Shown piece after piece: positions 37,887 through 48,060 of a stretch of DNA of 64,000 nucleotides. This DNA comes from an uncultured Collinsella sp. Its GTDB lineage: Bacteria; Actinomycetota; Coriobacteriia; Coriobacteriales; Coriobacteriaceae. Below the pieces are notes generated by a model. The model had not been told where the DNA came from, did no database searches, and was given only the letters and a program-made list of their open reading frames with translations. A program made the translations under genes and the position numbers. The stretch spans positions 52,348 through 116,347 of the forward strand of contig CAKURW010000001.1 of NCBI GenBank assembly GCA_934675795.1. The letters are read 5' to 3'. Position 1 is the first letter of the stretch. Every line of letters begins with the position of its first letter.

Positions 37887-40553
37887 CTACTCCTGCACTT
37901 TGAGGGCTTCGGCCAGACTGACGCGCTTGATAGAACGCGTGTGTAGCAGCGCCACGACCAGGTAGGTCGCAAAGCCAATGCCGACGCATGCAGCCATGGA
38001 CCAAGCGGGCACGTAGATCTCGATATTGCCGTTGTAGGCAAGCAGCATCGATCGGAAGACAGCCGTGAGCGAGCCGATGATCACGGGCAGGCTCAGCACG
38101 AGCGACGCCGCCACGCACAGCGTGATCGAGCGGATGTACAAGTGCGAGATCTCGCCGTCGCGATAACCAAAGACCTTCATGTAGCTGATCGAATGGGCGC
38201 TATGGTCGATAACGGCCTTAGTCAGCAGGTACATAAACAGAAGGAAGGTGAACACCGCGAGCCCGACCATCATGCCGATCATGTCGCTCATCATGCCGAT
38301 AAACTGGTCACCCACGGCGCGCATGTCGTCGGGCGTGGTGTCGCCGGCAAAGTATCGCGCGTCGAGGTCGAGCTTCTCGTCGCTCACATAGCCGTTAAAG
38401 TAAGCGGCGCCGTTGCCGAACAGCTCGTTAAAGTCATCGATGCTCATGTAGATATTCATGTCCGACTTGGAGCCCCAGGTGGCGTCCTTGCCAGCGTAGC
38501 TCAGCGAATAGTCCTTGCCCTCGTACTTGTCGTGGAGCGTGACCTTCTGCCCCTCGCTCCAGCCAAACTTGTCGAGCAGACCGCCGCCAAAGACGACGCG
38601 CCCGTCGCCGACGTCCAACCCTTTCCAGTAGCGCGAATCGGGCGAGACGCCGTAGATGGAGATCGTCTCCTGCCCATTTCCGTCGCCGCGGTCATATTGC
38701 AGCTGGTAAACGGCATATTTCTCGGCCTGTGCAATCTTCGCCGCACCGTTGTCCGTCGTATTGACGGGATGAATGTCGTCGTTGTCGGTATCGATCTTCG
38801 AGGCCTTTTCGATCAGGTTGATGGTCTCGTCACGGTCGCAGCCAAGGGCGTCGGCGAGATCGCCGAGGCGCGCATAGAGGGCGTCCTTCTTGTCCTGAAC
38901 CGTTGCGAGCGCGTCCTGCGCTGCGGCTAAACCCTCGGCAGACGGGGAGCTGGTCGTGGCATCGGCAGCCGCCTGCGCGGCATCGACCGCGTCATCAAGC
39001 TCGTCGTCCGCATCCTGGGCGGCAGAGAGCAACGCGCCATCCACCGACTGCAAGCGCTCGAGCGCCGACCACTGCTCGCGCTCCTCGGCGGTGCCTTCAA
39101 GCTCCAGCGGAGCCTTGAGCGTGTACTGATGCTCGGCGACCAAACTCGTCTCCAGGTTGTCCGCGTAGTGCGTCATCGTGGGCAGGATCGCCAGGCCAAA
39201 GAGCAGCAGCAGCGACGCAAACGCGATACCCACGAAGAGTGTGGCAAAGTTGCCCAGATTGCGTAGGAAGATGCGCAGGCGGAAGCGCGAGACAAAACCC
39301 ATGCGCTCCGGCAGCTGCAGGCCGCGCTTGGTGCCCGATTTGCCACTCGCCTCGTGACGAAGGAACTGCAACGGCGTCTTGCCCATCTTGTGAAGCAGAC
39401 CCACCAGCGTGATGAGGATGAGCGCGGCGGCGGGAACCACGGCGCACTTCACAAAGATCTCCCAGCTCCAGTACACCTGGAAGGGCGGCAGGCTGTACGA
39501 GCCGTAATAGAGGCCGCGCATGGGCTCGGTAAAGAACGCAACGCCGAGCGCCGTGCCCAAAAGCGCCGCGACCACGCCCACTATGGCGGGAAGTGCCAGG
39601 TAGTGCAGCACGATCTCGCGTCGACGATAGCCGCTGGCGAGCAGCGTGCCGATGATGGCGCTCTCCTCCTCGATGGTGGCGTCGGTAAGGACCACAAAGA
39701 TAAACGCCATGATCACGATGATGATGTCGAGCAACGTCGTCCACATCATGGAGTCGCCGTCTACGTCGTCGCGCGCGTAGCCAATGCCCTGGTTGGAATC
39801 GGCGTCGATGAGGTCATCCACGCGCGCATCGGCATCGGTCAGCGCCTCGACCATATCCTGCTCCGCATCGATGCGATCCGCGGTGGGGAGGTCGCGATCG
39901 GTAAAGGTAAAGGAGTAGGTGTAGGCAGGCGCGCCGCCGGCATCCTCGAGCGCGGCAAAGCCGGCGTCGGTGACCTCGGCCACGCCATAGGTGATGGTGT
40001 TCACCGTAAAGTCCGAGTTGTTGAGGAAGAGCGCCTGGCTATCGGGCTGCGTCATAATGCCGCAGATGGTGTAGGTGCGGCCCTCGAGCTCGACCTTATC
40101 GCCCACGGCAAGATTGTTGTTGGTGGCAAAAACGCGGTCGATAGCCACTTCGTCGTCCGCGCGGGGCTGCCTGCCTTCGCAGTAGGACGCGATATCGACC
40201 TTGGTACGGTGCGCGTAGGTGCGCAGGGTCCGCTTGGTGCCGTCGTCGCCGGACGCTTTTTTGATGATGGCATCGATAGAGAAGTTCTTGTAGAGCGTGA
40301 CGCCGCCGACGTCGCCGGCCGCGTCCTCGGCGGCCCTGAGCTGGTCGTCGGTCGCCTCGAACGCGGTGGTCAGGCGACCGTCCTCAATTGTGTACTCGTC
40401 GCGCATGTCGTCGATAAGGCAGCCGATAGAATGCGCCGCGAGCAAAAAGCCCGAGGTGAGGGCGATGCTTCCGCACATAAGCAGAAAGATGCCCAGGTAC
40501 TTGCCGATATTGCGGCGCAGCTCGCGCGGGAGTCGTTTTGCGAGAGGTGACAT
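37887..40553 (-). CDS. FtsX-family ABC transporter permease
   Basis: The 888-residue protein has the MacB/FtsX-like four-plus-four layout: an N-terminal helix (about 18-40), a large extracytoplasmic domain, three helices with FtsX features (about 290-440), another helix, a second extracytoplasmic region with a long helical coiled-coil part (about 530-620, Ala/Asp rich), and a C-terminal FtsX domain (about 765-888, YMKVFGYRDGEISHLYIRS). The start MSPLAKRLPREL at 40553 has a GAGAGGTG ribosome binding site. It follows its ATPase gene by 8 bp. Such pairs export peptides or lipoproteins or do mechanical work on the envelope. The cassette is flanked by REP arrays on both sides. Confidence 0.9.
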   Translation of the reverse strand: MSPLAKRLPRELRRNIGKYLGIFLLMCGSIALTSGFLLAAHSIGCLIDDMRDEYTIEDGRLTTAFEATDDQLRAAEDAAGDVGGVTLYKNFSIDAIIKKASGDDGTKRTLRTYAHRTKVDIASYCEGRQPRADDEVAIDRVFATNNNLAVGDKVELEGRTYTICGIMTQPDSQALFLNNSDFTVNTITYGVAEVTDAGFAALEDAGGAPAYTYSFTFTDRDLPTADRIDAEQDMVEALTDADARVDDLIDADSNQGIGYARDDVDGDSMMWTTLLDIIIVIMAFIFVVLTDATIEEESAIIGTLLASGYRRREIVLHYLALPAIVGVVAALLGTALGVAFFTEPMRGLYYGSYSLPPFQVYWSWEIFVKCAVVPAAALILITLVGLLHKMGKTPLQFLRHEASGKSGTKRGLQLPERMGFVSRFRLRIFLRNLGNFATLFVGIAFASLLLLFGLAILPTMTHYADNLETSLVAEHQYTLKAPLELEGTAEEREQWSALERLQSVDGALLSAAQDADDELDDAVDAAQAAADATTSSPSAEGLAAAQDALATVQDKKDALYARLGDLADALGCDRDETINLIEKASKIDTDNDDIHPVNTTDNGAAKIAQAEKYAVYQLQYDRGDGNGQETISIYGVSPDSRYWKGLDVGDGRVVFGGGLLDKFGWSEGQKVTLHDKYEGKDYSLSYAGKDATWGSKSDMNIYMSIDDFNELFGNGAAYFNGYVSDEKLDLDARYFAGDTTPDDMRAVGDQFIGMMSDMIGMMVGLAVFTFLLFMYLLTKAVIDHSAHSISYMKVFGYRDGEISHLYIRSITLCVAASLVLSLPVIIGSLTAVFRSMLLAYNGNIEIYVPAWSMAACVGIGFATYLVVALLHTRSIKRVSLAEALKVQE

Positions 40554-40561
40554 GGCGCCGC

Positions 40562-41275
<714 letters not shown>

Positions 41276-41371
41276 ACTATCCCCCATTGTTAGCCTCGTA
41301 CTACTTTATGAAGGTAATAGTAAACCTTGGCGAACTATTTTTGGGCGAGGCCTAAAATTTATTTCAGGCTA

Positions 41372-41622
41372 GTCATTGGGGACGTTCTTAAATGACTAGT
41401 CGCTGGGGACGTTCTTGAACGACTGGCCGCTAGGGACACTCTTTCGCCACCCGGCAGTTAGGGACGTTCCCTTCCTGCCGGCAGCCGGGAACAGTCCTTG
41501 CCAACCCGGCCGGCGAGCCGGCGAATCGGCAAAGACTGTCCCCAAAGACTAGTCGTTTAAGTCTGTCCCCAATGACCACTCTTGGCCGTTTAAGTCTGTC
41601 CCCAATGAATACCCGATGACTA
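41372..41622. repeat. REP-like array, right side of the ABC pair
   Basis: A gene-free stretch with hairpins of the type CTAGTCATTGGGGACGTTCT/TAAATGACTAG (about 41370-41400), a further GGGGACGTTCTTGAACGAC unit, one module of about 100 bp like those at 37612-37845 (about 41449-41545), and GTTTAAGTCTGTCCCCAATGA units (about 41555-41610). Confidence 0.8.
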
Positions 41623-41627
41623 GGTGG

Positions 41628-42833
41628 CTAGGCGCGGGATTTGTTGTGGGCGAGGGCTAGGCCTACGGCGGCGATGGCGGCGGCGAAGAGCACGGTGACG
41701 CCCAGGTCGCAGGCGATGTCGCCCAACATGGCAGACGTCAGGTCCGACGCGAGCGCCTTGCCGATCGCGTCGTTCACCCAATATGTCGGCACAAAGTGCG
41801 CCACGGTCTGCACGGCCGGGCCCATCAGCGACAGCGGCATCCAAGCGCCGCCCAAAAACGTCATGAGCATGCCGAGCAGGTTGCCCACGCCATTGAGCAG
41901 CTCCTCGCGCGCACCCAGGCTCGAAAGGGCAAAGCCAACGGCCAGGGGCGTGCACGCCAAGGCAAACGTCGCCGCCAGCGCCAAGCACACGCGGCCCACG
42001 CCGACCTCGGCGACCGCGCCGGCAAAGCCCACGACGCCCATCATGCTCGACACAAACCAGATGCAGACGGTGAGCACGGCGGCGGCCGCGAACACGGCAA
42101 GCGAGCGCTGGCGCTCGGAGACCGGGCCGGCATCCATGCGGCGCACGCGCTCGGGCTCATTCATGCCCGAGAACACCAGTCCCACCGACACGATGACCGA
42201 CGAGATGATCGCGTACGCGCCAAAGTTGAAGTACGACTCGAGCGTGGCAGCGGCGGTCGAGTCGACCTTGACCTGCTCGATCTGGACCTCGGCACGCTTG
42301 GCGGCAGCGTGCTCGGCCGCCTTGGCAACATCGCCGTTGGGGGCAGTGGGCTCAAGCGCGGCCGCAGCGCCCGCGAGCGAGATCCAGCGCGAGGCCTCGG
42401 CAGACGAGAGCGCCGCCGCCATGGTGCCGGCGCCGTAGGTCACATCGAGCTTGGGCAGAGACTCCCCCGCGCGAGCGGCTGCAACGAGGTCGTCCTCAAA
42501 CCCCTCCGGGATAAAGAACACGCAGTCGGCGCTGCCCTTGGCGCTGTTGCTCTTGGAGAGCGCGTCCGCGAGGTCGTAGGTGCCGTCGCCGACGCCCGTG
42601 ACCAGCTCAAATCGCGAACCCAGATGCTTGGTAAGCGCACGCGAAAGGTCGCTGTCGTCGCGGTCGACCACGATCACGTTGGCATCGTAGGGCTTGTACT
42701 CGGTGAGCTGCGACGAGTTCCAGCCCACCGAGGCCGCGATGAATACGCCCATCAGCGAGATGAACACCGTATAGATGAGCAGGTAGAACGGGTGCGCCAG
42801 CGCCATGCGAAGCGCGGTCTTAAAGGTGCTCAT
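41628..42833 (-). CDS. ABC-2 type transporter permease (second subunit)
   Basis: The 401-residue protein has an N-terminal helix (about 15-37), a long extracytoplasmic region (about 40-205) and five C-terminal helices (about 207-400) in the ABC-2/YhgE-like layout, with LGGAWMPLSLMGP near the last helices. ATG 42833 follows GGAAGGAG; it overlaps the stop of the first permease by 14 bp. The gene is the last of a three-gene exporter operon transcribed away from the two-component system at 45153-46924. The substrate may be a drug, peptide or lipid. Confidence 0.88.
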   Translation of the reverse strand: MSTFKTALRMALAHPFYLLIYTVFISLMGVFIAASVGWNSSQLTEYKPYDANVIVVDRDDSDLSRALTKHLGSRFELVTGVGDGTYDLADALSKSNSAKGSADCVFFIPEGFEDDLVAAARAGESLPKLDVTYGAGTMAAALSSAEASRWISLAGAAAALEPTAPNGDVAKAAEHAAAKRAEVQIEQVKVDSTAAATLESYFNFGAYAIISSVIVSVGLVFSGMNEPERVRRMDAGPVSERQRSLAVFAAAAVLTVCIWFVSSMMGVVGFAGAVAEVGVGRVCLALAATFALACTPLAVGFALSSLGAREELLNGVGNLLGMLMTFLGGAWMPLSLMGPAVQTVAHFVPTYWVNDAIGKALASDLTSAMLGDIACDLGVTVLFAAAIAAVGLALAHNKSRA

Positions 42834-44007
42834 AGCGGCTCCTTCCAAAGATCAGCGTGGCGGCGGCGACAAACACCAGGGCCATCAGGACGAGCGCGCC
42901 CGCGCGAACGGCGAAGGGCCCCAGGTCCTCAAAGAAATACAGGCGATTGAACATGTCGCAGATGAGCTTGACGGGGTTGAGCCAGCACTCGGCCGGGCAG
43001 GCGCGGGCGACGTCGTCGGCAAGTGCCATCGCCGGCTCGCCGTAGAGGCCGGCGAACAGGGCGCACGTGGTGGCAAAGCCCGTGAGGATGCCCGACTTGG
43101 ACGCCTTGCCGCCCTTAACGGGAAGCGTGCCCACAAAGAGTCCCAGGCCCGTGGCGGCAAGCGCGGAAGCGGCACCGCCCACCAGACACAGACCCTCGCG
43201 CCCGCCAAAGTCGACGCCCACGACCAGGCGCACGTAGCCGATTGCGATCGCCATCGAGGCGAAGGAAACCAGCCACGAGCCGACAAAGATGCCGGCCAGC
43301 GACGCCGTCTTGGAAAGACCGCCCACGCAGCGACGCGCGCCAAGGCCGGACAGATTGGGTTGCAAATCGACGACGCTCAAGGCGGCAAACTCGGCAGACA
43401 TCATCGCTACCAGGCCAAAGAGCGCGTAATAGTAGATGACCGTGCTGTCGGGCGTGGTGCGCGTCAGGCTTACGCGGCGGGTGCCACCCTCGAGCGACAG
43501 GGCGCGCGCAACCGCCTCCGGGTCGGCGAGCGCCGCCGGATTGTCCTGGGCAATCTGGCGCATGAGCTCGGCATTTTGTGTATACGAGCTTGCCACCGTC
43601 TCCAGAATGCTGCGGTCGGTGAGCACCGACGTCGCACGCGAGCTGTCATAGCTCGAAAGCAACGTGAGTTTGGGCGTGCCCGCGTCGTCGACCGTATAGA
43701 TGCCCGCGACCTCGCCGGCCTTGAGAGCACGGTTCGCGTCGGCTGCATCGTCGCACTCGTGGATCTCGAGCAGCTGATCGTCGCCTTCCTTAGCAAGCGA
43801 AGCCGCCACGTCCTTGAAAGTCGAATCGTCCCAGGCCTCATCGGCGACAACGGCCACCGGCACCGGGTCGACCGTGCCGTCGGAGCTGAGGTTCGCAAAC
43901 ATAAACATGAACATCGTGGAAAGCGCGATGGGAAAGACCGCGCCCCAGACCCATGTGCTCGGCCGACGCAGCAGCGTCTTGAGCGTGGTGATGATGGTGC
44001 TGAACAT
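42820..44007 (-). CDS. ABC-2 type transporter permease (first subunit)
   Basis: The 395-residue protein has the same layout as its neighbour: helix about 15-38 (VWGAVFPIALSTMFMFMFAN), an extracytoplasmic domain about 40-195, then about five helices to the C-terminus. The two permeases probably form a heterodimer with the ATPase encoded 9 bp upstream. Start MFSTIITTLKTLLRRPSTW is usual for this family. Confidence 0.88.
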   Translation of the reverse strand: MFSTIITTLKTLLRRPSTWVWGAVFPIALSTMFMFMFANLSSDGTVDPVPVAVVADEAWDDSTFKDVAASLAKEGDDQLLEIHECDDAADANRALKAGEVAGIYTVDDAGTPKLTLLSSYDSSRATSVLTDRSILETVASSYTQNAELMRQIAQDNPAALADPEAVARALSLEGGTRRVSLTRTTPDSTVIYYYALFGLVAMMSAEFAALSVVDLQPNLSGLGARRCVGGLSKTASLAGIFVGSWLVSFASMAIAIGYVRLVVGVDFGGREGLCLVGGAASALAATGLGLFVGTLPVKGGKASKSGILTGFATTCALFAGLYGEPAMALADDVARACPAECWLNPVKLICDMFNRLYFFEDLGPFAVRAGALVLMALVFVAAATLIFGRSRYEHL

Positions 44008-44016
44008 GGCCGCCCC

Positions 44017-44955
44017 CTAGTCGCGCAGCTCGCGGCCGGTGATCTCGAGGAACACGTCGTTGAGGGTCGGCGGTTCGCTCCACACGCGGCCGAGCGCCAC
44101 GTCGGCGGCGCGCAGCGTGTCGAGGATGTCGACCAAATTGTGCGGGCTCGCTTCGCAGGTGCAGACGAGCTCGCCGCCGGACAGCTCAACCGAAAGCACA
44201 TGCTCGAGGGCGCGCAACCGCTCGACTGTGGCAGGCTCGACGGCGCCGACCTCGACGGTCACGCGCTCGCCCATCTGAATCATGCGCTTGAGCTCGTCGT
44301 TGGTGCCCTGCGCCAGCACGCGGCCGCCGTCCATGATCATGATGCGGCTGCAGATTTGCTCGACTTCCTCCATGTAATGGCTGGTATACACCACCGTGGC
44401 GCCCTCGTCGCGCAGGCGGCAGATGCCCTCCAAGATGGCGTTGCGACTCTGCGGGTCGACCGCCACCGTGGGCTCGTCAAAGAAGATGAGCTCGGGCTTG
44501 TGCGCGATGCCGCAGGCGATGTTGAGGCGACGCGCCAGGCCGCCCGAGAGCTTGCCGGGGCGAAACTTGGTAAAGTCGCCCAAGCCGACAAAGTCGATCG
44601 CCTCGTCCACCAGCGCGCGGCGGCGCTTGCGGTCACTAACGTAAAGGCTGCAGAAATAGTCGATGTTCTCGCGCACGGTGAGCTCGTCGAACACCGCCAC
44701 CTGTTGCGGCACCACGCCGATGCGGCGCTTGAGGTCGTAGCGAGCGGGCGTCATGGGCTCGCCAAAGAGCTCGATGGTGCCTTTGTCGTAGGCAAGCAGC
44801 TGCAGGATACAGTTGATGGACGTGGTCTTGCCCGAGCCGTTGGGACCCAGCAGGCCAAAGATCTCGCCGGGGGCGATGCTCAGGTTAAAGTGGTCGAGCG
44901 CGATAAGATCGTCATAGCGCTTGACGAGGTTTTCGACGTGGACGATGTCTGTCAT
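44017..44955 (-). CDS. ABC transporter ATP-binding protein (drug/peptide exporter type)
   Basis: The 312-residue ATPase has Walker A GPNGSGKTT, signature LSGGLARRL, Walker B LIFFDEPTVAVD and a His switch (YTSHYMEEVE). A C-terminal extension (about 220-312) is typical of DrrA/CcmA-type exporter ATPases. ATG 44955 (MTDIVHVENL) was chosen as the start of the domain, with AGAAGGG upstream. It is the first gene of the exporter operon and is divergent from the kinase gene at 45153, which makes joint regulation likely. Confidence 0.92.
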   Translation of the reverse strand: MTDIVHVENLVKRYDDLIALDHFNLSIAPGEIFGLLGPNGSGKTTSINCILQLLAYDKGTIELFGEPMTPARYDLKRRIGVVPQQVAVFDELTVRENIDYFCSLYVSDRKRRRALVDEAIDFVGLGDFTKFRPGKLSGGLARRLNIACGIAHKPELIFFDEPTVAVDPQSRNAILEGICRLRDEGATVVYTSHYMEEVEQICSRIMIMDGGRVLAQGTNDELKRMIQMGERVTVEVGAVEPATVERLRALEHVLSVELSGGELVCTCEASPHNLVDILDTLRAADVALGRVWSEPPTLNDVFLEITGRELRD

Positions 44956-45140
44956 GAGGCGGCCCTTCTGTTGGTCGTGGCCCGGTACGATTGCATCATC
45001 GCAGGAGCCGCCGGCGCGCACCAGTGATCTTTGTCACGAGTGCGGAGCTTGGCCGCATGGCCGCTGACGCGACCGCCCCACCGCGTGGGAGGAATGTCAA
45101 GGTTGCTCCGGGTGGCGCCTCCCCCGTGCGCGGCATCGCG

Positions 45141-45146
45141 TACAAT
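45141..45146 (+). promoter_or_regulatory. -10 box directly before the kinase start (possible leaderless mRNA)
   Basis: TACAAT ends 6 bp before the ATG at 45153, so transcription would begin at or next to the start codon. No Shine-Dalgarno sequence is present. Leaderless messages are common in Actinomycetota. Confidence 0.5.
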
Positions 45147-45152
45147 ACCCGT

Positions 45153-46298
45153 ATGAACAGGCTTTTCGACAAATCGATCGTGCTGGCGTGCTGTATTGCG
45201 GCCGCCATGGGCCTTGCCGTGGACGCACGCCTGGTTGTGGCCCTTTGCGCTGGTGTCGCCATCGCCGCGCTGGCCGAAGTCGCGCGCAGCGAGCACGCCC
45301 GCCGCGCAAGCGAGGCTGCGAGCTGCGCCTATGTTGTATTGGCGGTACTCGAGCCGGCGTTTGCGCCCTTCGCTCCCCTTGCTTTCTATGACATCCTCCA
45401 CCACGCCCGACGCGAGCACGCCTGGATCGTCCTAGGCATCGGCGCGATATTTGCCTGCGCGCTGGCTGCGCATGCCCATGCCGGATCGCTTTCGGGCAGC
45501 ACGCTCGTGCTGACAGCCATCTTTTCGATTGCCGCCAGTTTGCTATCGCTGCGCACCGCCCAGCTGGAACGCGAGCAGGGTCGCATGCGCCGCATCCGCG
45601 ACGAGCTGCAAGGGCGGGCGCTGACGCTCGAGGCGCGCAACCGCGACCTTGCCGACCGCCAGGACTACGAGGTCGAACTCGCGACGCTCGCCGAGCGCGC
45701 CCGCATCGCGCGCGAAATCCACGACAATGTGGGGCACCAGCTCACGCGCGCCTCACTGCAGGCCGAAGCCCTACGCGTGGTTCATGCCAACGAGCCCGGC
45801 GTCGCCGCCGATTTCGCCGACATCAAACGCACGGTTGACGAGGCGCTCCAGCTTGTGCGCACCAGCGTCCACGCCCTCAACGATAATGCGGTCGACCTGT
45901 CCGTGCAGCTTGAGCGCATCGCTGAGGGTGCGCGCTCGGATACGGGTCCGGCGATTGAGCTCGAAGTCCTAGCCGAGCATGTGCCCGCCAACGTCGCCAA
46001 CTGCTTTGCGGCGGTCCTGCGCGAGGCGCTTTCCAACGCCATACGCCACGCCCGCGCCCAAACCATCAGCATACGATGCATGGAGCATCCGTCGTTTTAT
46101 CAGCTTGTCATTGCCGATGACGGCACCGGCACCGCACGGGTTGACGGGGTCGCCATCGCGGAGGGCATGGGGCTCGGCTCGATGCGCGAGCGCGTCGAGG
46201 CACTCGGCGGAACCTTTACGGCCGGCCCGCGTGTCGACACCGCCGGCTGGCGCGTGTTTGCCACCGTTCCCAAACAGCAAGGAGATGAGGACCGATGA
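45153..46298 (+). CDS. Membrane histidine kinase (NarL/LiaS type)
   Basis: The 381-residue protein has four or five membrane helices (about 8-135) with very short loops and no large sensor domain, then a coiled coil and a HisKA_3 helix with His190 in AREIHDNVGHQL. The HATPase follows, with N-box REALSNAIRHARA, DDGTG and GMGLGSM. Intramembrane-sensing kinases of this type often detect envelope stress or antimicrobial peptides and regulate an adjacent ABC exporter. The ATG at 45153 fits the -10 box; an upstream open frame lacks conserved sequence. It overlaps the regulator gene by 4 bp. Confidence 0.9.
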   Translation: MNRLFDKSIVLACCIAAAMGLAVDARLVVALCAGVAIAALAEVARSEHARRASEAASCAYVVLAVLEPAFAPFAPLAFYDILHHARREHAWIVLGIGAIFACALAAHAHAGSLSGSTLVLTAIFSIAASLLSLRTAQLEREQGRMRRIRDELQGRALTLEARNRDLADRQDYEVELATLAERARIAREIHDNVGHQLTRASLQAEALRVVHANEPGVAADFADIKRTVDEALQLVRTSVHALNDNAVDLSVQLERIAEGARSDTGPAIELEVLAEHVPANVANCFAAVLREALSNAIRHARAQTISIRCMEHPSFYQLVIADDGTGTARVDGVAIAEGMGLGSMRERVEALGGTFTAGPRVDTAGWRVFATVPKQQGDEDR

Positions 46299-46924
46299 GG
46301 CTCATCGTTGTCGACGACGACCGCCTAGTGGTCGATTCGCTCAAGATTATCCTGGGCGCCCAGTCGCAGATCGAGGTGGTGGGTACCGGCGCCAACGGCG
46401 ACGACGCGGTCGCGCTCTATGCCGAGCACGCACCCGATATCGCACTGCTCGACATCCAGATGCCCGGGCGCGACGGCCTATCGGCGGCGCGCGAAATCCT
46501 CGAACACGACCCTACGGCGCGCGTAGTGTTTCTGACGACATTCTCGGATGACGAGTACATTGTGTCGGCGCTCAAGCTGGGCGCCCGCGGCTATCTGATT
46601 AAAACCGATGTCGCCGCCATTCCACCGGCGTTGGCGCAGGTTATGGACGGTAAACGCGTGCTCGAAGGCAAGGCAATCGAAGATGTTGACTTTGACGGGA
46701 TGGGTAACAAGGCAGACATGCCCCACCGGTCTGCGGCCTTCGCTAGCCTAACCGACCGCGAGTTCGAAGTCGCCGAGCTCATCGCCCGCGGCCTCGACAA
46801 CAAGGAGATCGCTGCCACCGCCTATATGGGCGAAGGCACCGTGCGCAACCACATCAGCTCGATCCTTGCCAAAATGGGCCTGCGCAACCGCACACAGATC
46901 GCCATCGCCTACCTGCGAGGGTAG
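46295..46924 (+). CDS. LuxR/NarL-family response regulator
   Basis: The 209-residue protein has a receiver domain (phospho-acceptor Asp53 in LLDIQMPG) and a C-terminal LuxR helix-turn-helix (TDREFEVAELIARGLDNKEI and GTVRNHISSILAKMGLRNRT). It is the partner of the kinase at 45153-46298 and probably controls the divergent ABC exporter genes. An AAGGAGATG ribosome binding site lies inside the kinase gene. Confidence 0.93.
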   Translation: MRLIVVDDDRLVVDSLKIILGAQSQIEVVGTGANGDDAVALYAEHAPDIALLDIQMPGRDGLSAAREILEHDPTARVVFLTTFSDDEYIVSALKLGARGYLIKTDVAAIPPALAQVMDGKRVLEGKAIEDVDFDGMGNKADMPHRSAAFASLTDREFEVAELIARGLDNKEIAATAYMGEGTVRNHISSILAKMGLRNRTQIAIAYLRG

Positions 46925-46982
46925 TTACCCAAAGACCGAGCCCCCCGGCATAGCAAAATGGCTGCTACCGATTTAATGCCAT

Positions 46983-47640
46983 TTCAAAACTACGCCGGTT
47001 TACTACGGTGAATCGCCCACCTTCGACCACAGCAAATTGCGCGCTTGCAAAACCGCAGGTAGAACGCTTGCAATATTTAGAAAAATGCAGTCATGGTCGG
47101 GGATGTCGGATTCGTCGTAGTAAACCGGCATGGTTTTGTTCGGGCGGCCCTGCACGAGCGCCTCCGCAAGCCTCGCGGGGACCAAAATGATCCGTTTTCT
47201 TCCGCCCGCGGAAATCAGCTGACGGTGCCCGCCACGAAATCGGGCCATCTACTACGTTTGACTCGATACCCCCGACCATACCCGCTTTTCATGAAAAATC
47301 GCAGGCGTTCTACCTGCAGTTTTGTTTTTGCGTCGTTCGCCATGGTTGAGGGTAGCGGCTTAAACGTAGTAGATGGGCCCATTTCGTGGCAGACGGGTCA
47401 CGCGGCAGCCCTCGCAAGGCAAAAATGATCCGTTTTCCTCCGTCCCCGAGGGATCAGGGGCTGGTACTGATATGGTGCCATTTCAAAACTATGCCGGATT
47501 ACGGGGCTAAAGTCGGGACCCTCATCCATACCTTCATTTTTTGAAAAACGGCAGGCTATCTACCTGCGGTTTTGTTTTTGCGGTTTTCAGCATGGTCGGA
47601 GGTTCGCTATCCAGCCCCGTAATCCGGCATAGTTTTGCTA
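46983..47640. repeat. Three tandem hairpin elements of about 160 bp, period about 248 bp
   Basis: Units at 46983-47140, 47231-47390 and 47479-47640 each have long inverted arms. In unit 3, 24 bp are perfect (47485-47508 with 47613-47636). Units 1 and 3 share ends with AAAACTAYGCCGG; unit 2 has ACGAAAT, GGGCC and ATCTACTACGTTT. Centres share a small hairpin with TCTACCTGCRGTTTTG. Spacers share AAAATGATCCGTTTTC. The whole gene-free stretch 46925-47711 is filled by these units, a possible fragment at 46945-46965 (CCGGCATAGCAAAATGG), and a terminator. Confidence 0.85.
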
Positions 47641-47667
47641 GCGGCAGCCTAACCGCGCGTTCACGCG

Positions 47668-47702
47668 CGGGGCCGGCGGGGCATTTTTGCCCCACCGGCC
47701 CC
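47668..47702 (-). terminator. Hairpin terminating the hydrogenase operon
   Basis: G+C-rich arms GGCCGGCGGGGC (47671-47682) and GCCCCACCGGCC (47689-47700), one mismatch, with an ATTTTT loop, right after the last hydrogenase gene. No T-tract. Confidence 0.6.
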
Positions 47703-47711
47703 ATCCCAGAG

Positions 47712-48053
47712 CTATTCCGGCTTGGTTTCTACCGTGGGAGTCTTATCCGCCGCAACTGGAGTACGGGCGGTGTCCATAGTCAGGCAGTGCTTGGGGCAGC
47801 TCTCGACGCACTCGCCGCACACCACGCAAGCATACGGGTCAATCGACCACGTTCCGCCCTTGCGATCGACCGCGAGCGCGCCCGCCGGGCAGCGACGCGC
47901 GCACATGCCGCAGCAAATGCACACGTCCATGTCGTTGACGATATGCCCGCGCAAGCGCTCGGGTACCGCGAGCTTCTCCTGCGGATAGCACACCGTTACC
48001 GGCTGCTTGACCATAGAACCCAAGGCCGTCTTGGCAAATGTCAGTAAACTCAT
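47712..48053 (-). CDS. Ech-like hydrogenase ferredoxin subunit (EchF/NuoI-like)
   Basis: The 113-residue protein has two [4Fe-4S] motifs, CICCGMCARRCP and CVVCGECVESCP, spaced as in NuoI/EchF/HycF subunits. It would pass electrons from soluble ferredoxin to the small subunit at the inner face of the membrane. The N-terminus (MSLLTFAKTALGSMVKQPVT) is usual for this subunit. It is the last gene of a five-gene operon, 7 bp after the large-subunit gene. The Pro/Thr-rich tail is not conserved. Confidence 0.9.
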   Translation of the reverse strand: MSLLTFAKTALGSMVKQPVTVCYPQEKLAVPERLRGHIVNDMDVCICCGMCARRCPAGALAVDRKGGTWSIDPYACVVCGECVESCPKHCLTMDTARTPVAADKTPTVETKPE

Positions 48054-48060
48054 GCCGCGC

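Noticed and set aside
42805-45027. Long plus-strand open frame antisense to the ABC exporter
   Set aside because: Opposite strand encodes full ABC permease and ATPase motifs; composition bias explains the open frame.
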